Shown one piece after another: positions 47,579 to 56,448 of a stretch of DNA of 64,000 bases. The position numbers and the translations under genes were made by a program. This DNA comes from Rhizobium bangladeshense. Its GTDB lineage: Bacteria; Pseudomonadota; Alphaproteobacteria; Rhizobiales; Rhizobiaceae. The DNA is taken from NCBI RefSeq assembly GCF_017357245.1, contig NZ_CP071612.1, forward strand, positions 3,041,001 through 3,105,000, in the 5' to 3' direction. Below the pieces are notes generated by a model. The model did not search any database, was not told the DNA's origin, and was given only the letters and a program-made list of their open reading frames with translations. Position 1 is the first letter of the stretch. Each line of letters opens with the position of its first letter.

Positions 47579-47584
47579 CCTCAT

Positions 47585-47699
47585 GGCTGATGCACTTCGT
47601 GGTTTCTCTCCCAGTTCCACCGCATTAGCTGTTCCCCTCTGGAGGTTTTTGACCTTCACAATTACAAGGGCCCTGGTTTTCCGGTGGCCCTCTTTTTTT
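47585..47699 (+). ncRNA. abcR2: AbcR-type trans-acting sRNA, copy 2 (alpha-r15 family)
   Basis: About 115 nucleotides, closely similar to copy 1. The loop region TCTCTCCCAGTTCCACCGCA and the GCTGTTCCCCTCTGGAGGTT segment are conserved. The 5' stem arm begins GGCTGATGC, the spacer before the terminator differs slightly, and the terminator is again AGGGCC...GGCCCT plus seven T (to 47699). Tandem duplicates of this kind respond to different growth conditions in S. meliloti (AbcR1 in exponential phase, AbcR2 under stress); whether that holds here cannot be read. Confidence 0.88.
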
Positions 47700-47795
47700 G
47701 CCCAAAATTTGCTCAGTTGCTAAAACCCATCGCCTCACGTCTCCGTGATTTGCATATCGACGGGCATCGAACCATATATCGGGAAAGTACGATTT

Positions 47796-48107
47796 ATGGA
47801 TCGAACAACATCGATGGACAAAGACGAGATTATCAAGGCGCTCGCCCACCCCACCCGGATGGACATTCTGAGCTGGCTGAAAAATCCCGAGGAACATTTC
47901 CCCACGCAAGAACACCCCTTTGAAATGGGTGTCTGCGCCAGCCAATTTGAGCGCTGCGGCCTGTCTCAATCGACGGTTTCCGCCCATCTCGGAACGCTCC
48001 ATCGCGCCGGCCTCGTCACCACCAGGCGCGTCGGCCAATGGATCTTTTACAAACGCAACGAAGAAACCATCGCCGCTTTCCTCAAGCAGCTGACACAGGA
48101 TCTTTAG
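47796..48107 (+). CDS. ArsR-family transcriptional regulator
   Basis: A 103-residue winged-helix protein from ATG 47796 (MDRTTSMDKDEIIKALAHPT); ATG 47814 is an alternative. 'IIKALAHPTRMDILSWLKNPEEHF' is the ArsR N-terminus and 'CGLSQSTVSAHLGTLHRAGLVTTRRVGQWIFYKRNEETI' the recognition helix and wing. Two Cys (in 'GVCASQFERCGLSQ') lie just before the recognition helix, which might sense metal or thiol reagents. One base separates its stop from the MFS start, so both genes, and probably the following ene-reductase, form an operon under its control. Confidence 0.9.
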   Translation: MDRTTSMDKDEIIKALAHPTRMDILSWLKNPEEHFPTQEHPFEMGVCASQFERCGLSQSTVSAHLGTLHRAGLVTTRRVGQWIFYKRNEETIAAFLKQLTQDL

Positions 48108-48108
48108 A

Positions 48109-49275
48109 ATGCCCCTAGCCCTTCTCGTGCTGGCCTTGAGCTCCTTTGCGATAGGCACGACCGAATTCGTCATCATGGGGCTGCTACCGGAAGTCGCCGC
48201 CGATCTCTCGGTGACCATCCCGCAGGCAGGATGGCTGGTGACCGGTTATGCGCTGGCGGTCGCAATCGGCGCGCCGGTCATGGCAGTGTCGACCGCCAAG
48301 CTCAAGCGCCGCACAGCGCTGATTGCGTTGATGGCCTTCTTCATCGCCGGCAACCTGCTTTGCGCCCTGGCGAGCGGCTATTGGGTGCTGATGATTGCCC
48401 GCATCATCACCGCGCTTTGCCATGGCGCCTTCTTCGGCATCGGCTCGGTCGTCGCCGCCGGTCTTGTCGCCGAAGACCGCAGGGCCCGCGCCGTGGCGCT
48501 GATGTTTACCGGCCTTACGCTTGCAAATGTGCTCGGCGTGCCGCTCGGCACCGCCATCGGCCAGGCCTATGGCTGGCGCGCCACCTTCGGCATCGTCACC
48601 GTCATCGGTATCATCACCATATCAGGCCTGATCGCCATCCTGCCGAAGGACCGGCAGCATGAGAGCGGCAGCATCCTGCGCGAGATCGCAGCACTGAGGA
48701 ATGGCGGCCTTTGGCTGGCGCTGTCCACCACCGTCTTCTTCTCCGCCTCGATGTTCGCCCTCTTCACCTATATTGCGCCGCTGCTGCGTGATGTCACTGG
48801 CGTTTCGCCCGAGGGCGTCACTTGGACGCTTTTCCTGATCGGTCTCGGCCTGACCGTCGGCAATCTCGTCGGCGGCAAGCTTGCCGATTGGCGGCTCGGC
48901 GCGACGCTTGCCGGCGTCTTCGCCGCTATCGCCATCACTTCGGTCGCCTTCAGCTATACCAGCCGCTTCTTCATTCCAGCGGAAATCACCCTCTTCCTCT
49001 GGGCACTAGCGAGCTTTGCCGCCGTGCCGGCGCTGCAGGTCGGCGTCGTCGGCTTCGGCAAGGACGCGCCCAACTTGGTCTCGACGATCAATATCGGCGC
49101 CTTCAACACCGGCAATGCGCTCGGCGCCTGGGCCGGCGGCCTGGTCATCGATTCCGGCTTCGATCTCACCCGCGTTCCGCTCGCCGCTGCCCTGATGGCC
49201 CTGATCGGCCTTGGAGCGACGGCGCTCACCTATCTCTCCGCCAGGGGCCGGGCCGCCCTTGCCCCTGCCGAGTAA
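48109..49275 (+). CDS. MFS transporter (AraJ/YdhP-like exporter)
   Basis: A 388-residue twelve-helix major facilitator protein starting MPLALLVLALSSFAIGTTEF. 'ALSSFAIGTTEFVIMGLLPEVAADLSVTIPQAGWLVTGYALAVAIGAPV' is the hallmark of the AraJ/YdhP/purine-efflux drug:H+ antiporter subgroup, as is 'FHGAFFGIGSV'-like 'CHGAFFGIGSVVAAGLV' in helix 4. Substrate unknown. It starts two bases after the ArsR stop and is followed 25 bases on by an ene-reductase, a combination suggesting response to a toxic electrophile. Confidence 0.92.
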   Translation: MPLALLVLALSSFAIGTTEFVIMGLLPEVAADLSVTIPQAGWLVTGYALAVAIGAPVMAVSTAKLKRRTALIALMAFFIAGNLLCALASGYWVLMIARIITALCHGAFFGIGSVVAAGLVAEDRRARAVALMFTGLTLANVLGVPLGTAIGQAYGWRATFGIVTVIGIITISGLIAILPKDRQHESGSILREIAALRNGGLWLALSTTVFFSASMFALFTYIAPLLRDVTGVSPEGVTWTLFLIGLGLTVGNLVGGKLADWRLGATLAGVFAAIAITSVAFSYTSRFFIPAEITLFLWALASFAAVPALQVGVVGFGKDAPNLVSTINIGAFNTGNALGAWAGGLVIDSGFDLTRVPLAAALMALIGLGATALTYLSARGRAALAPAE

Positions 49276-49300
49276 TCCCCCAGCAAAAGAAAGGACCATC

Positions 49301-50425
49301 ATGGCAAAGCTTTTCGAACCCACCAAGGTTGGCGACATATCGGTCAAGAATCGCATCGTCATGGCGCCGCTCACTCGCAACCGCTCGCCGGGTGCGATCC
49401 CGAACGACCTCAACGTCGAATATTACCGCCAACGCGCCACGGCAGGTTTGATCATCACTGAAGCCACTGCCATCACTCATCAGGGCCAGGGCTATGCCGA
49501 TGTACCCGGTCTCTACAGCAGGGAAGCGCTCAATGGCTGGCGGCGAGTAACCGACGCCGTTCACACCGCAGGCGGCAAGATCGTCGTCCAGATGTGGCAT
49601 GTCGGCCGCATCTCGCACACGACGCTGCAGCCAAACGGCGCGAAGCCGGTGTCCTCAACCAACCGCGTTGCCAAGGCCAAGACCTATCTGGTCAATGAAG
49701 ATGGCAGCGGCAGCTTTGCCGACGCTTCCGAACCGCGTGCGCTCGAAACCGCCGAGATTCCCGGCATCGTCGAGGATTACCGCAGGGCAGCCCGCGCCGC
49801 CATCGACGCCGGCTTTGACGGTGTCGAGATCCATGGCGCCAACGGCTACCTGCTCGACCAGTTCATCCGCGACGGCGTCAACGACCGCGCCGATCAATAT
49901 GGCGGTTCGATCGAAAACCGCACCCGTCTTACATTCGAAGTCGTCGATGCCGTTGTGAAGGAGATCGGCGCAGGCCGCACGGCGATCCGTATTTCACCGG
50001 TGACGCCCTCGGGCGAAAGCTATGATTCCAATCCGCAGGCGACCTTCACCCACGTCGTCGAGGGCCTGGCCAAACAAGAACTCGCCTATATCCACGTTAT
50101 CGAAGGCCAGACCGGCGGCGACCGAGACTACAGGCAGGGAAACCATGCCTCTTTCGATTACAAGGCGCTGCGCCAAGCCTATGAAAAGGCCGGCGGCAAG
50201 GCCAGCTGGATGGTCAACAACGGCTATGACCGCGATCTCGCGATCGACGCCGTCGATAGCGGCCGCGCCGATCTCGTCGCCTTCGGCAAGCCCTTCATCG
50301 CCAATCCTGATCTCGTCGAACGACTGGCAAAAAACCTGCCGCTCAATACGCCCGATCAATCGACCTTCTATGGCGGCACCGCCAAGGGCTACATCGACTA
50401 TCCAACCCTCGAAAAGGTCGCTTGA
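49301..50425 (+). CDS. Alkene reductase of the old yellow enzyme family (NemA type)
   Basis: A 374-residue FMN-dependent ene-reductase starting MAKLFEPTKVGDISVKNRIV. Family marks: 'NRIVMAPLTRNRSPGAIPN' with the FMN-contact Thr, 'QMWHVGRISH', 'GFDGVEIHGANGYLLDQFIRDGVNDRADQYGGSIENRTRLTFEV' with the catalytic His-x2-Asn, and 'DLVAFGKPFIANPDLVERL'. Reduces activated C=C bonds and nitro compounds with NADPH. AGAAAGGA is the ribosome binding site. Last gene of the ArsR-MFS-OYE run; terminator at 50447-50470. Confidence 0.95.
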   Translation: MAKLFEPTKVGDISVKNRIVMAPLTRNRSPGAIPNDLNVEYYRQRATAGLIITEATAITHQGQGYADVPGLYSREALNGWRRVTDAVHTAGGKIVVQMWHVGRISHTTLQPNGAKPVSSTNRVAKAKTYLVNEDGSGSFADASEPRALETAEIPGIVEDYRRAARAAIDAGFDGVEIHGANGYLLDQFIRDGVNDRADQYGGSIENRTRLTFEVVDAVVKEIGAGRTAIRISPVTPSGESYDSNPQATFTHVVEGLAKQELAYIHVIEGQTGGDRDYRQGNHASFDYKALRQAYEKAGGKASWMVNNGYDRDLAIDAVDSGRADLVAFGKPFIANPDLVERLAKNLPLNTPDQSTFYGGTAKGYIDYPTLEKVA

Positions 50426-50446
50426 ACCCTCAGGATACGAACCGCA

Positions 50447-50470
50447 AAATCCCGCCGAGAGGCGGGATTT
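50447..50470 (+). terminator. Intrinsic terminator after the ene-reductase
   Basis: Ten-base arms AAATCCCGCC (50447-50456) and GGCGGGATTT (50461-50470) with a GAGA loop, 21 bases past the stop codon. Confidence 0.82.
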
Positions 50471-50499
50471 CTGCGTTCAAGATCCCTATATAAGGCGCC

Positions 50500-51300
50500 A
50501 TGTTCGCTCCCTATCTCGATCGCTGGTCGCTCATCTCAGACGGCGAGCCCATCATCACCCATTCGAGCCGCCTGCTACCGGTCCTCTGGCAGGATAGGCC
50601 CGCCATGCTGAAAGTAGCCGCCGACATCGACGAACGATACGGCGCGCTGTTGATGCGATGGTGGGATGGCGATGGGGCAGCTCATGTCTACGCCCATGAG
50701 GGCGACGCCGTGCTCCTGGAACGGGCAATGGGAAAACGCTCGCTGCTCGCCATGGCGATGGACGGCGAGGACGACGAGGCAAGCCGCATCCTCTGCCGCA
50801 CCGCCGCGCGGCTGCATGCCCCGCGCGAAAAGCCGCTTCCTGATCCCATACCCCTCATCCGCTGGTTCCGCGATCTCGAACCGGCCTCCGCCAAATATGG
50901 CGGCACGCTTGCCGATTGCTCGGCAATCGCCAATGCCCTTCTTGCCGATCCGCGCGATCTCACCGTCCTCCATGGCGATATCCACCACCAAAACATTCTC
51001 GATTTCGAGGCGCGCGGCTGGCTGGCGATCGATCCGAAGCGGCTCCACGGCGAGCGCGGTTTCGATTTCGCCAATATTTTTGCCAACGAGGAACTGCCTG
51101 TTATCACCGATCCCGCCCGTTTCCGCCGCCAGCTCGCAGTCGTCTCCAGGGAGGCGGGTCTGGAGCCGAAACGGCTGCTGCAGTGGATCGCTGCCTATTC
51201 CGGCCTTTCCGCCGCCTGGTTCTTAGGCGACCCAAACATCGAGCAGGCTGAAACGGCCTTGACGGTCGCCCGGATTGCACTTTCCGAACTGGCCGCCTAA
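50500..51300 (+). CDS. Aminoglycoside/hydroxyurea phosphotransferase family protein (APH(6)-like)
   Basis: A 266-residue kinase-fold protein starting MFAPYLDRWSLISDGEPIIT. Features: nucleotide-lobe 'MLKVAADIDERYGALLMRWWDGDGAAHVYAHEGDAVLLERAMGKRSL', catalytic loop 'VLHGDIHHQNILDF' with the HGD-x4-N pattern, and the metal-binding 'LAIDPKRLHGERGFD'. This is the streptomycin 6-kinase / hydroxyurea kinase group (PF04655). Chromosomal members in soil bacteria are common and often do not give clinical resistance. Its stop overlaps the stop of the convergent NAD(P)-binding gene. Confidence 0.88.
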   Translation: MFAPYLDRWSLISDGEPIITHSSRLLPVLWQDRPAMLKVAADIDERYGALLMRWWDGDGAAHVYAHEGDAVLLERAMGKRSLLAMAMDGEDDEASRILCRTAARLHAPREKPLPDPIPLIRWFRDLEPASAKYGGTLADCSAIANALLADPRDLTVLHGDIHHQNILDFEARGWLAIDPKRLHGERGFDFANIFANEELPVITDPARFRRQLAVVSREAGLEPKRLLQWIAAYSGLSAAWFLGDPNIEQAETALTVARIALSELAA

Positions 51301-52316
51301 CGCGCCCTCTGCGGTAAAGATCCAACGAAGGCCGCCGCCATGTCCCGATGCGGTTCCGGCAGGCAGCCGAGCGCCACCAGTGTGGCTCTCACTGCCTCGT
51401 CGATCGGCGTCTGCGGCTCCTTGCCGAGTTCGGCCACGAGCTTGGCGTTGTTCATCCTGAGCGGCACCTTCCATTGATAGCGCATTTCCCTGATCTCCCG
51501 CATGAGCGGAACGAAAGGGGCGGCGAGCGGCACGATCCACCAGGGGAAACGCCCGATCTTTGCCTTGCCGCCGCAAACGCGCTTGATTGCTTCTGCCATC
51601 TGCATGCCATCTGCGTCCCAGAACCCATCCATATGGTAGACAGCAAAGGGCGGCAACTGATCGGCCCGCTCGATGAGCTGGGCGACGGCTTCCGCCATGT
51701 CGGGCAGATAGGCCCACTGATGGCCGACGCCGCGCCGCCCCGGATTCTTGATCGTGCCGACCGGTTTTCCCGGCGTCACCAGCCCCGACGAGAACCAGCT
51801 ATTGGCTGTCGCGCCCGGACCGAAGAAATCGCCGGCGCGGACGATGATGGCGCCCGCGCCGGATTGCGACGCCGACTTCAGCCGCTTCTCCATTTCGACG
51901 CGGATCGCCCCCTTCTTCGTCAGCGGATGCTGCGTACTTTCCTCCATCGGCGCCGGCAGAGCATCAGGACCGAAATTGTAGACATTCCCAGGCAGCACGA
52001 TGCGGACGCCGACGACGCGGGCAGCAGCGATGCTATTGTCGAGCATCGGCAGCACCAGCCTTTCCCAGTGGCGATAGCCGGGCGGATTGACCGCATGGAC
52101 GACAACGCCGACATCTTCGGCAGCCTTCAGCACATCGGCGGCATTCATCGCGTCGCCCTGCACCCATTCGAATGCCGGCTCGTTCCTCGATGCCTTAGCC
52201 GCCTGACGGTTGAGTGCCCGGATGCGCCAGCCACGCTCCAGCAGCTTGCGCGCTACTGCGCTGCCGATACCACCGGTCGCGCCGAGCACCAGGGCCGTCT
52301 TAACTTCTCGACTCAT
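51297..52316 (-). CDS. NAD(P)-binding epimerase/reductase-like protein (extended SDR)
   Basis: A 339-residue protein starting MSREVKTALVLGATGGIGSA. N-terminal Rossmann 'ALVLGATGGIGSAVARKLLERGWRIRALNRQ' and 'VVHAVNPPGYRHWERLVLPMLDNSIAAARVVGVRIVLPGNVYNFGPD'. The canonical YxxxK of active extended SDRs is not obvious in the expected position, where 'KKGAIRVEMEKRL' occurs, so it may be an atypical reductase. A LysR gene is divergent 90 bases away and probably regulates it. Substrate unknown. Confidence 0.82.
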   Translation of the reverse strand: MSREVKTALVLGATGGIGSAVARKLLERGWRIRALNRQAAKASRNEPAFEWVQGDAMNAADVLKAAEDVGVVVHAVNPPGYRHWERLVLPMLDNSIAAARVVGVRIVLPGNVYNFGPDALPAPMEESTQHPLTKKGAIRVEMEKRLKSASQSGAGAIIVRAGDFFGPGATANSWFSSGLVTPGKPVGTIKNPGRRGVGHQWAYLPDMAEAVAQLIERADQLPPFAVYHMDGFWDADGMQMAEAIKRVCGGKAKIGRFPWWIVPLAAPFVPLMREIREMRYQWKVPLRMNNAKLVAELGKEPQTPIDEAVRATLVALGCLPEPHRDMAAAFVGSLPQRAR

Positions 52317-52406
52317 GACTATCTCCTCGATCGCATGAGAGGAGTATGCACCTCGAAGGAGATAGACAAAATTGACGAAATTAGTGCATCTGTTATACGA
52401 AAATAT

Positions 52407-53309
52407 ATGAGCATCGAACCAAGCTGGGATTTCTACCGCAGTTTTCTGACCGTGCTTCAGCAGGGTTCACTTTCGGCCGCCGCGCGTGAACTCGGGCTGA
52501 CCCAACCAACGATCGGTCGTCACGTCGATGCGCTGGAAAAAGCAATCGGCGCCGAACTTTTCATCCGTTCTCCGAACGGACTGCTGCCGACCGACGCCGC
52601 GCAGGCGCTGAAACCCTATGCGGAGACGCTGGCCGCAACCACAGCCGCGCTCTTGCGCACCGCCTCCGGCGAGCGTGAACGCGTTGCGGGAACGGTGAGA
52701 GTCAGCGCCAGCGAGGTCATCGCCGTTGAGGTGCTGCCGAAAATTCTCGGGAGCCTGCAGGACGCCTATCCGGAACTCCAGATCGAGCTCTCGGCATCCG
52801 ATGTGATCGAGGATCTGGTGAACCGCGAAGCCGATATCGCCGTGCGTATGGCAGAGCCGCAGCAGGGAGCGCTCATCGTGCGCCGCATCGGCGACATACC
52901 GATCGGCTTTCACGCACACCGCTGTTATCTCGAACGGCACGGCAATCCGCAAACCATAGCGGATCTCGCCAACCACAGGCTCATCGGCTTCGACCGGCAG
53001 ACAGCCTATGTGCGCATGGTGATGAAACGCTACCCGGTGCCCGCAGACATTAAATTCTCCTACAGGACCGACAGCAATCTTGCCCAGCTTTGCGCAATCC
53101 GCGCCGGCGTCGGCATCGGCCTCTGCCAGATCGGACTGGCTCGGGAAAATCCTGACCTCGTGCACATCCTGTCCGATGCTTTCTCCATACCGCTCGGCAC
53201 ATGGGTGGTGATGCATGAGAGCCTGAAGACCTCGCCGCGCTGCCGCGCCACTTTCGACGCGCTGGTCAGGGGCCTCCAGGCTTATCATCGTCACTGCACG
53301 GGCACGTAA
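52407..53309 (+). CDS. LysR-family transcriptional regulator
   Basis: A 300-residue regulator from ATG 52407 (MSIEPSWDFYRSFLTVLQQG); the much longer open frame upstream is the shadow of the neighbouring gene. HTH: 'GSLSAAARELGLTQPTIGRHVDALEKAIGAELFIRSPNGLLPTDAA'. Effector domain starts 'GTVRVSASEVIAVEVLPKILGSLQDAYPELQIELSASDVIEDLVNREADIAVRMA'. No clear ribosome binding site. The 90-base divergent gap with the SDR-like gene is AT-rich and must carry both promoters and the LysR operator. Confidence 0.9.
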   Translation: MSIEPSWDFYRSFLTVLQQGSLSAAARELGLTQPTIGRHVDALEKAIGAELFIRSPNGLLPTDAAQALKPYAETLAATTAALLRTASGERERVAGTVRVSASEVIAVEVLPKILGSLQDAYPELQIELSASDVIEDLVNREADIAVRMAEPQQGALIVRRIGDIPIGFHAHRCYLERHGNPQTIADLANHRLIGFDRQTAYVRMVMKRYPVPADIKFSYRTDSNLAQLCAIRAGVGIGLCQIGLARENPDLVHILSDAFSIPLGTWVVMHESLKTSPRCRATFDALVRGLQAYHRHCTGT

Positions 53310-53376
53310 GCACAAAATTGAGATCGATTTTCGACGAGAATCATGGGCAATGTCGCAGCATCGTATGGAGATGACG

Positions 53377-53886
53377 ATGCACAGGCCGGTTGAACTCGTA
53401 AATTATGACAGGGAATGGCCGGTTGCTTTCCAACGCATCCGGGCCAAGCTAGCGGCCTTGCTGCCGCAGGCGCTCGCCATCGATCACGTCGGCAGCACCG
53501 CCATACCTGATATGACCGCCAAGCCCCTCATCGATATCGACATCGTTCTTCCCGGTCTGGAGCACATCGAGAGCGCAACCCAGGTGCTTCTCTCGGAAAA
53601 CTATGAACCGCGCGGCAACCGCTATGATGACCAGGTGTGGGCATTTTTATCGAGAGATTCGCTGCCGGCGGAGCGCGTCTATCTTTGCCCGGTCGGCAAC
53701 GGAACCCACCGAAACAGGCTGGCTTTCCGGAATTATCTCATCGCGCATCCAGAGGCGGCGGGCGAATATGCCGCGCTAAAACGCAGGCTGGCAGCCGAAT
53801 TCAAAATGGACGGCGATCGCTATACCGCGGAGAAACGCGAGTTCGTCGACACAATCGTCACGCGGGCATTGACGGGCGGAGGTTAG
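53377..53886 (+). CDS. GrpB / UPF0157 family nucleotidyltransferase-fold protein
   Basis: A 169-residue protein from ATG 53377 (MHRPVELVNYDREWPVAFQR), GGAG six bases upstream. Typical GrpB sequence: 'V.Yd.eWp..f..i...L.......aIdHVGSTAIPdm.AKPlIDIdIVlp' with the nucleotidyltransferase-like GS and D-x-D residues, then 'LCPVGNGTHRNRLAFRNYLIAHPEAAGEYAALKRRLAAEF'. These are minimal nucleotidyltransferase-fold proteins; some are implicated in CoA-related chemistry, but function here is unknown. Convergent and overlapping by a few bases with the DUF2188 gene. Confidence 0.9.
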   Translation: MHRPVELVNYDREWPVAFQRIRAKLAALLPQALAIDHVGSTAIPDMTAKPLIDIDIVLPGLEHIESATQVLLSENYEPRGNRYDDQVWAFLSRDSLPAERVYLCPVGNGTHRNRLAFRNYLIAHPEAAGEYAALKRRLAAEFKMDGDRYTAEKREFVDTIVTRALTGGG

Positions 53887-54170
53887 CGTCCGGCGCTCTG
53901 CGAGGCTCCGGCCGCACGCTCTTGCCAAAAACCGTCGACCACTTCAGTTTCCGGCCGGTCTCCGCCCTCAGCATATTCCTCATGCCATTTGCCGTTCTCG
54001 TCCTGCCAGCTGATCTCGGCGGAATCGCCGCCGACCTGCTGTTCGGCCGCCACGATGCGCGCGGCTTCGAGCGCCTCGGCATGGGTCGGGAATGCCTCGG
54101 AATAAACGCCTCCCAGCCTGTAGGCCCAACCGCCGTCATGCGGCACGACTTCATAGACCACCTTGATCAT
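53883..54170 (-). CDS. DUF2188 domain protein
   Basis: A 95-residue protein starting MIKVVYEVVPHDGGWAYRLG with GAGGAG eleven bases upstream. 'vvyevVPHdGGWAYrlGGvySEaFpThaeAleAARivAaEQqvgGdsaeIsWQDenGkWheE' is the DUF2188 pattern (two beta-strands, helix, beta-strand). Small cytosolic protein of unknown function, frequent in rhizobia. Stop codons overlap those of the convergent grpB-like gene. Confidence 0.88.
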   Translation of the reverse strand: MIKVVYEVVPHDGGWAYRLGGVYSEAFPTHAEALEAARIVAAEQQVGGDSAEISWQDENGKWHEEYAEGGDRPETEVVDGFWQERAAGASQSAGR

Positions 54171-54401
54171 GCATCCGTCTCCTCATCATCTTGTTGCGCA
54201 TTCGCATGCTTCCGGACAGGGTCCGGATCATCGCGGCCGCGTGACGAGAATTCGAGGACGCCGCGATCTGCTTTCCGGCCCCGATAGCATTCAGTATTCC
54301 ATTAAACGCCGAAGACTGCAAATAGCAGAGTGCCGCCGCGTGCTTCCCATCCGAAATCAGTGACTTAGTTAACAGGCGTGAATTGCAACGGGAGCTGAGA
54401 A

Positions 54402-55499
54402 TTGGGCATCGCGGCACAGCTTGAAGAGGAAAAATTTTTGATTGCTGCACTCATCGTCGCAGTGATCGCCTATCTTCTGGAGCATACGGTTATGGAGATG
54501 GGGCGGAGCTGGGCGCTCATCGCCGCCGCCGCCCTGGTCGCCACCATCGTGCTCGCCTCGATCCGCGTTGCCCACCATGCCGAACTGCTCGCGGTCAAGG
54601 TCGGCGATCCCTACGGCACGATGATCTTGACGCTTTCGGCCCTCGCCGTCGAAGTCATCATCCTTGCCATCATGATGACTGGCGAGAACTCTCCAACGCT
54701 TGTGCGCGACACGATCTATTCCGCCCTGATGTTCGATATCAATGGCATTCTCGGCCTCGCAGCCCTTCTCGGCGGACTCAAGCACGGGGAGCAGCCCTAC
54801 AACGACAATTCCGGCAAGACCTATGGCGTGATGATCCTCACCGCCATGGGCATCTCCATGGTCGTGCCGGAATTCGTGCCGAGCGATAAATGGCACTATT
54901 ATTCCGCCTTCACCATCGTTGCGATGATCGCTCTCTACGGTCTCTTTCTGCGCATGCAGGTCGGCCAGCACAGCTATTTCTTCAGCTATAGCTACCCGCG
55001 TTCCGAACGGAACAAGGAAAGTCACAATAAAGAAGGCGCCGACGGACCGGCCGCCGTTTCAATCGCCATCATCCTCGTCGGCGTCGTCATCATCGGCCTG
55101 CTGGCGGAGTTCATGTCGGCCTTCATGACCGAAGGGCTGCGCGACAGCGGCGCGCCGATCGCCGTGACCGCCGTCGTCGTCGCGGCGATTTCGGCTGCGC
55201 CCGAGATCCTGACCGCATTGAGGGCAGCGCTGAGGAACCGCATGCAGGCGACGGTCAACATCGCCATGGGCGCCTCACTGTCGACAGTGATCCTGACGGT
55301 GCCCGTGATGGAGGCGATCGCGCTTTATACCGGCCAACCCTTCATCATGGCGATGACGCCGGTGCAGACGGTGATGGTGGCGATCACGTTGATTGCTGCT
55401 GCGATCAATCTCAACGACGGCGAGACAAACGCCATCGAGGGCATGACACATTTCATCCTCTTTGCCACCTTCGTCATGCTGACGGCGCTCGGGCTTTGA
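54402..55499 (+). CDS. Ca2+/H+ antiporter, ChaA / CaCA family
   Basis: A 365-residue inner-membrane protein starting at TTG 54402 (residues GIAAQLEEEKFLIAALIVA) with GGAG nine bases before. About eleven helices in two halves. The CaCA ion-binding repeats are visible as 'GTMILTLSALAVEVIILAIMM' (alpha-1, Glu in helix) and 'VVVAAISAAPEILTALRAALRNRMQATVNIAMGASLSTVILTVPVMEAI' (alpha-2, Glu). An acidic or polar cytoplasmic loop separates them. Probably exports Ca2+ or Na+/K+ in exchange for H+ at alkaline pH. Monocistronic. Confidence 0.9.
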   Translation: MGIAAQLEEEKFLIAALIVAVIAYLLEHTVMEMGRSWALIAAAALVATIVLASIRVAHHAELLAVKVGDPYGTMILTLSALAVEVIILAIMMTGENSPTLVRDTIYSALMFDINGILGLAALLGGLKHGEQPYNDNSGKTYGVMILTAMGISMVVPEFVPSDKWHYYSAFTIVAMIALYGLFLRMQVGQHSYFFSYSYPRSERNKESHNKEGADGPAAVSIAIILVGVVIIGLLAEFMSAFMTEGLRDSGAPIAVTAVVVAAISAAPEILTALRAALRNRMQATVNIAMGASLSTVILTVPVMEAIALYTGQPFIMAMTPVQTVMVAITLIAAAINLNDGETNAIEGMTHFILFATFVMLTALGL

Positions 55500-55531
55500 A
55501 GCGGTGTGCTGCCGGAAACCGCCCGCGACCA

Positions 55532-56401
55532 TCATTCCTTCGACTTTTCGAGGAAGCGCTCTTTGCGGGTTTTCGGCTTGAATCGCCGGAAGAAATTTTC
55601 GATGGCGCGAATGGACTTGGTGACGGACATCAGTCTGTCGATCTGGCTGTTGGCATTATGGAGCCGTTCGGACAAGACCTCCGCCGCCGTCATAGCGATC
55701 TCGATCGGCGGCACCTGCGGAAACCGTTTGGAGAGCGCTGCGTAAGGGCTGGCGTCGACGCCGCCCATCATCGAAATCGAACCCATCCGGGCAAAGAGAC
55801 GCAAAAAGATCTGCTCGAACGTCCAATCATGCACGTCGAAGACCTTCCACTTCTCGCTCCTCTTCGCCGAAAAGCCGGCGAGCAGGATCTTGCCCGGCAG
55901 TTGCAAGTCGGCGAGCCAGAGCGCCATTGCAAAGCCGCTCGTCGCGATCTTGCCTGCCGGATAGAGATCGCCGATCATTTGCGTCAGATCGAGGTGGCGG
56001 GCTCTGACGCCTTTGAAGCGGCTCTCCTCGCTGAAGTTTTCTTCCGGGGAGACGCGAATGTTGACGACGCCCAGAAAATCGTAGCCGGCAAAGAAGCGCA
56101 GGACATCCCCCACCTCGCGCCGGTGAACTATATTGGCGCCCATCACGCCGCTGCGGGCAACAAGCACCGCATGGCCAGCGAAAGGTTCATCGAGCACCTT
56201 ATAGACATTGTTGAAGAAGACGTAGAGCGCCGTCTCCGGCAGTTCGCTTCTGAGCCGCTCGAAATCCACCGCCTCGCTGTTTGCCACCAGCACGATGTGC
56301 GAGTAGCGCGACAGCAGCGCCTTCCACGCATCCTGCGTCAGGACATTCAAACCGCCGTCTGCGGTGGTCGTAATTTGCGTGTCGCTGGGGATCGATTCCA
56401 T
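55532..56401 (-). CDS. Hypothetical protein, second gene of a glycan-type operon
   Basis: A 289-residue protein starting MESIPSDTQITTTADGGLNV. I do not recognise the family with confidence. The pattern 'HIVLVANSEAVDFERLRSELPETALYVFFNNVYKVLDEPFAGHAVLVAR' (nucleotide-binding-like beta-alpha units) and 'PAGKIATSGFAMALWLADLQLPGKILLAGFSAKRSEKWKVFDVHDWTFEQIFL' resemble sugar-transferase-like domains of surface-polysaccharide genes. The C-terminus is basic ('RRFKPKTRKERFLEKSKE'). No membrane segment. It lies 47 bases downstream of a GT8 glycosyltransferase on the same strand, supporting a role in glycan synthesis, but this is inference. Confidence 0.7.
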   Translation of the reverse strand: MESIPSDTQITTTADGGLNVLTQDAWKALLSRYSHIVLVANSEAVDFERLRSELPETALYVFFNNVYKVLDEPFAGHAVLVARSGVMGANIVHRREVGDVLRFFAGYDFLGVVNIRVSPEENFSEESRFKGVRARHLDLTQMIGDLYPAGKIATSGFAMALWLADLQLPGKILLAGFSAKRSEKWKVFDVHDWTFEQIFLRLFARMGSISMMGGVDASPYAALSKRFPQVPPIEIAMTAAEVLSERLHNANSQIDRLMSVTKSIRAIENFFRRFKPKTRKERFLEKSKE

Positions 56402-56448
56402 ATCGGCTCACATGCACTTTCCAAGGACGATGCGCTCGGCCCGCCTCA

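Noticed and set aside
51348..52406. Long N-terminal extension of the LysR frame opposite the SDR-like gene
   Set aside because: It is the shadow of the SDR-like gene; ATG 52407 directly precedes a normal LysR N-terminus.
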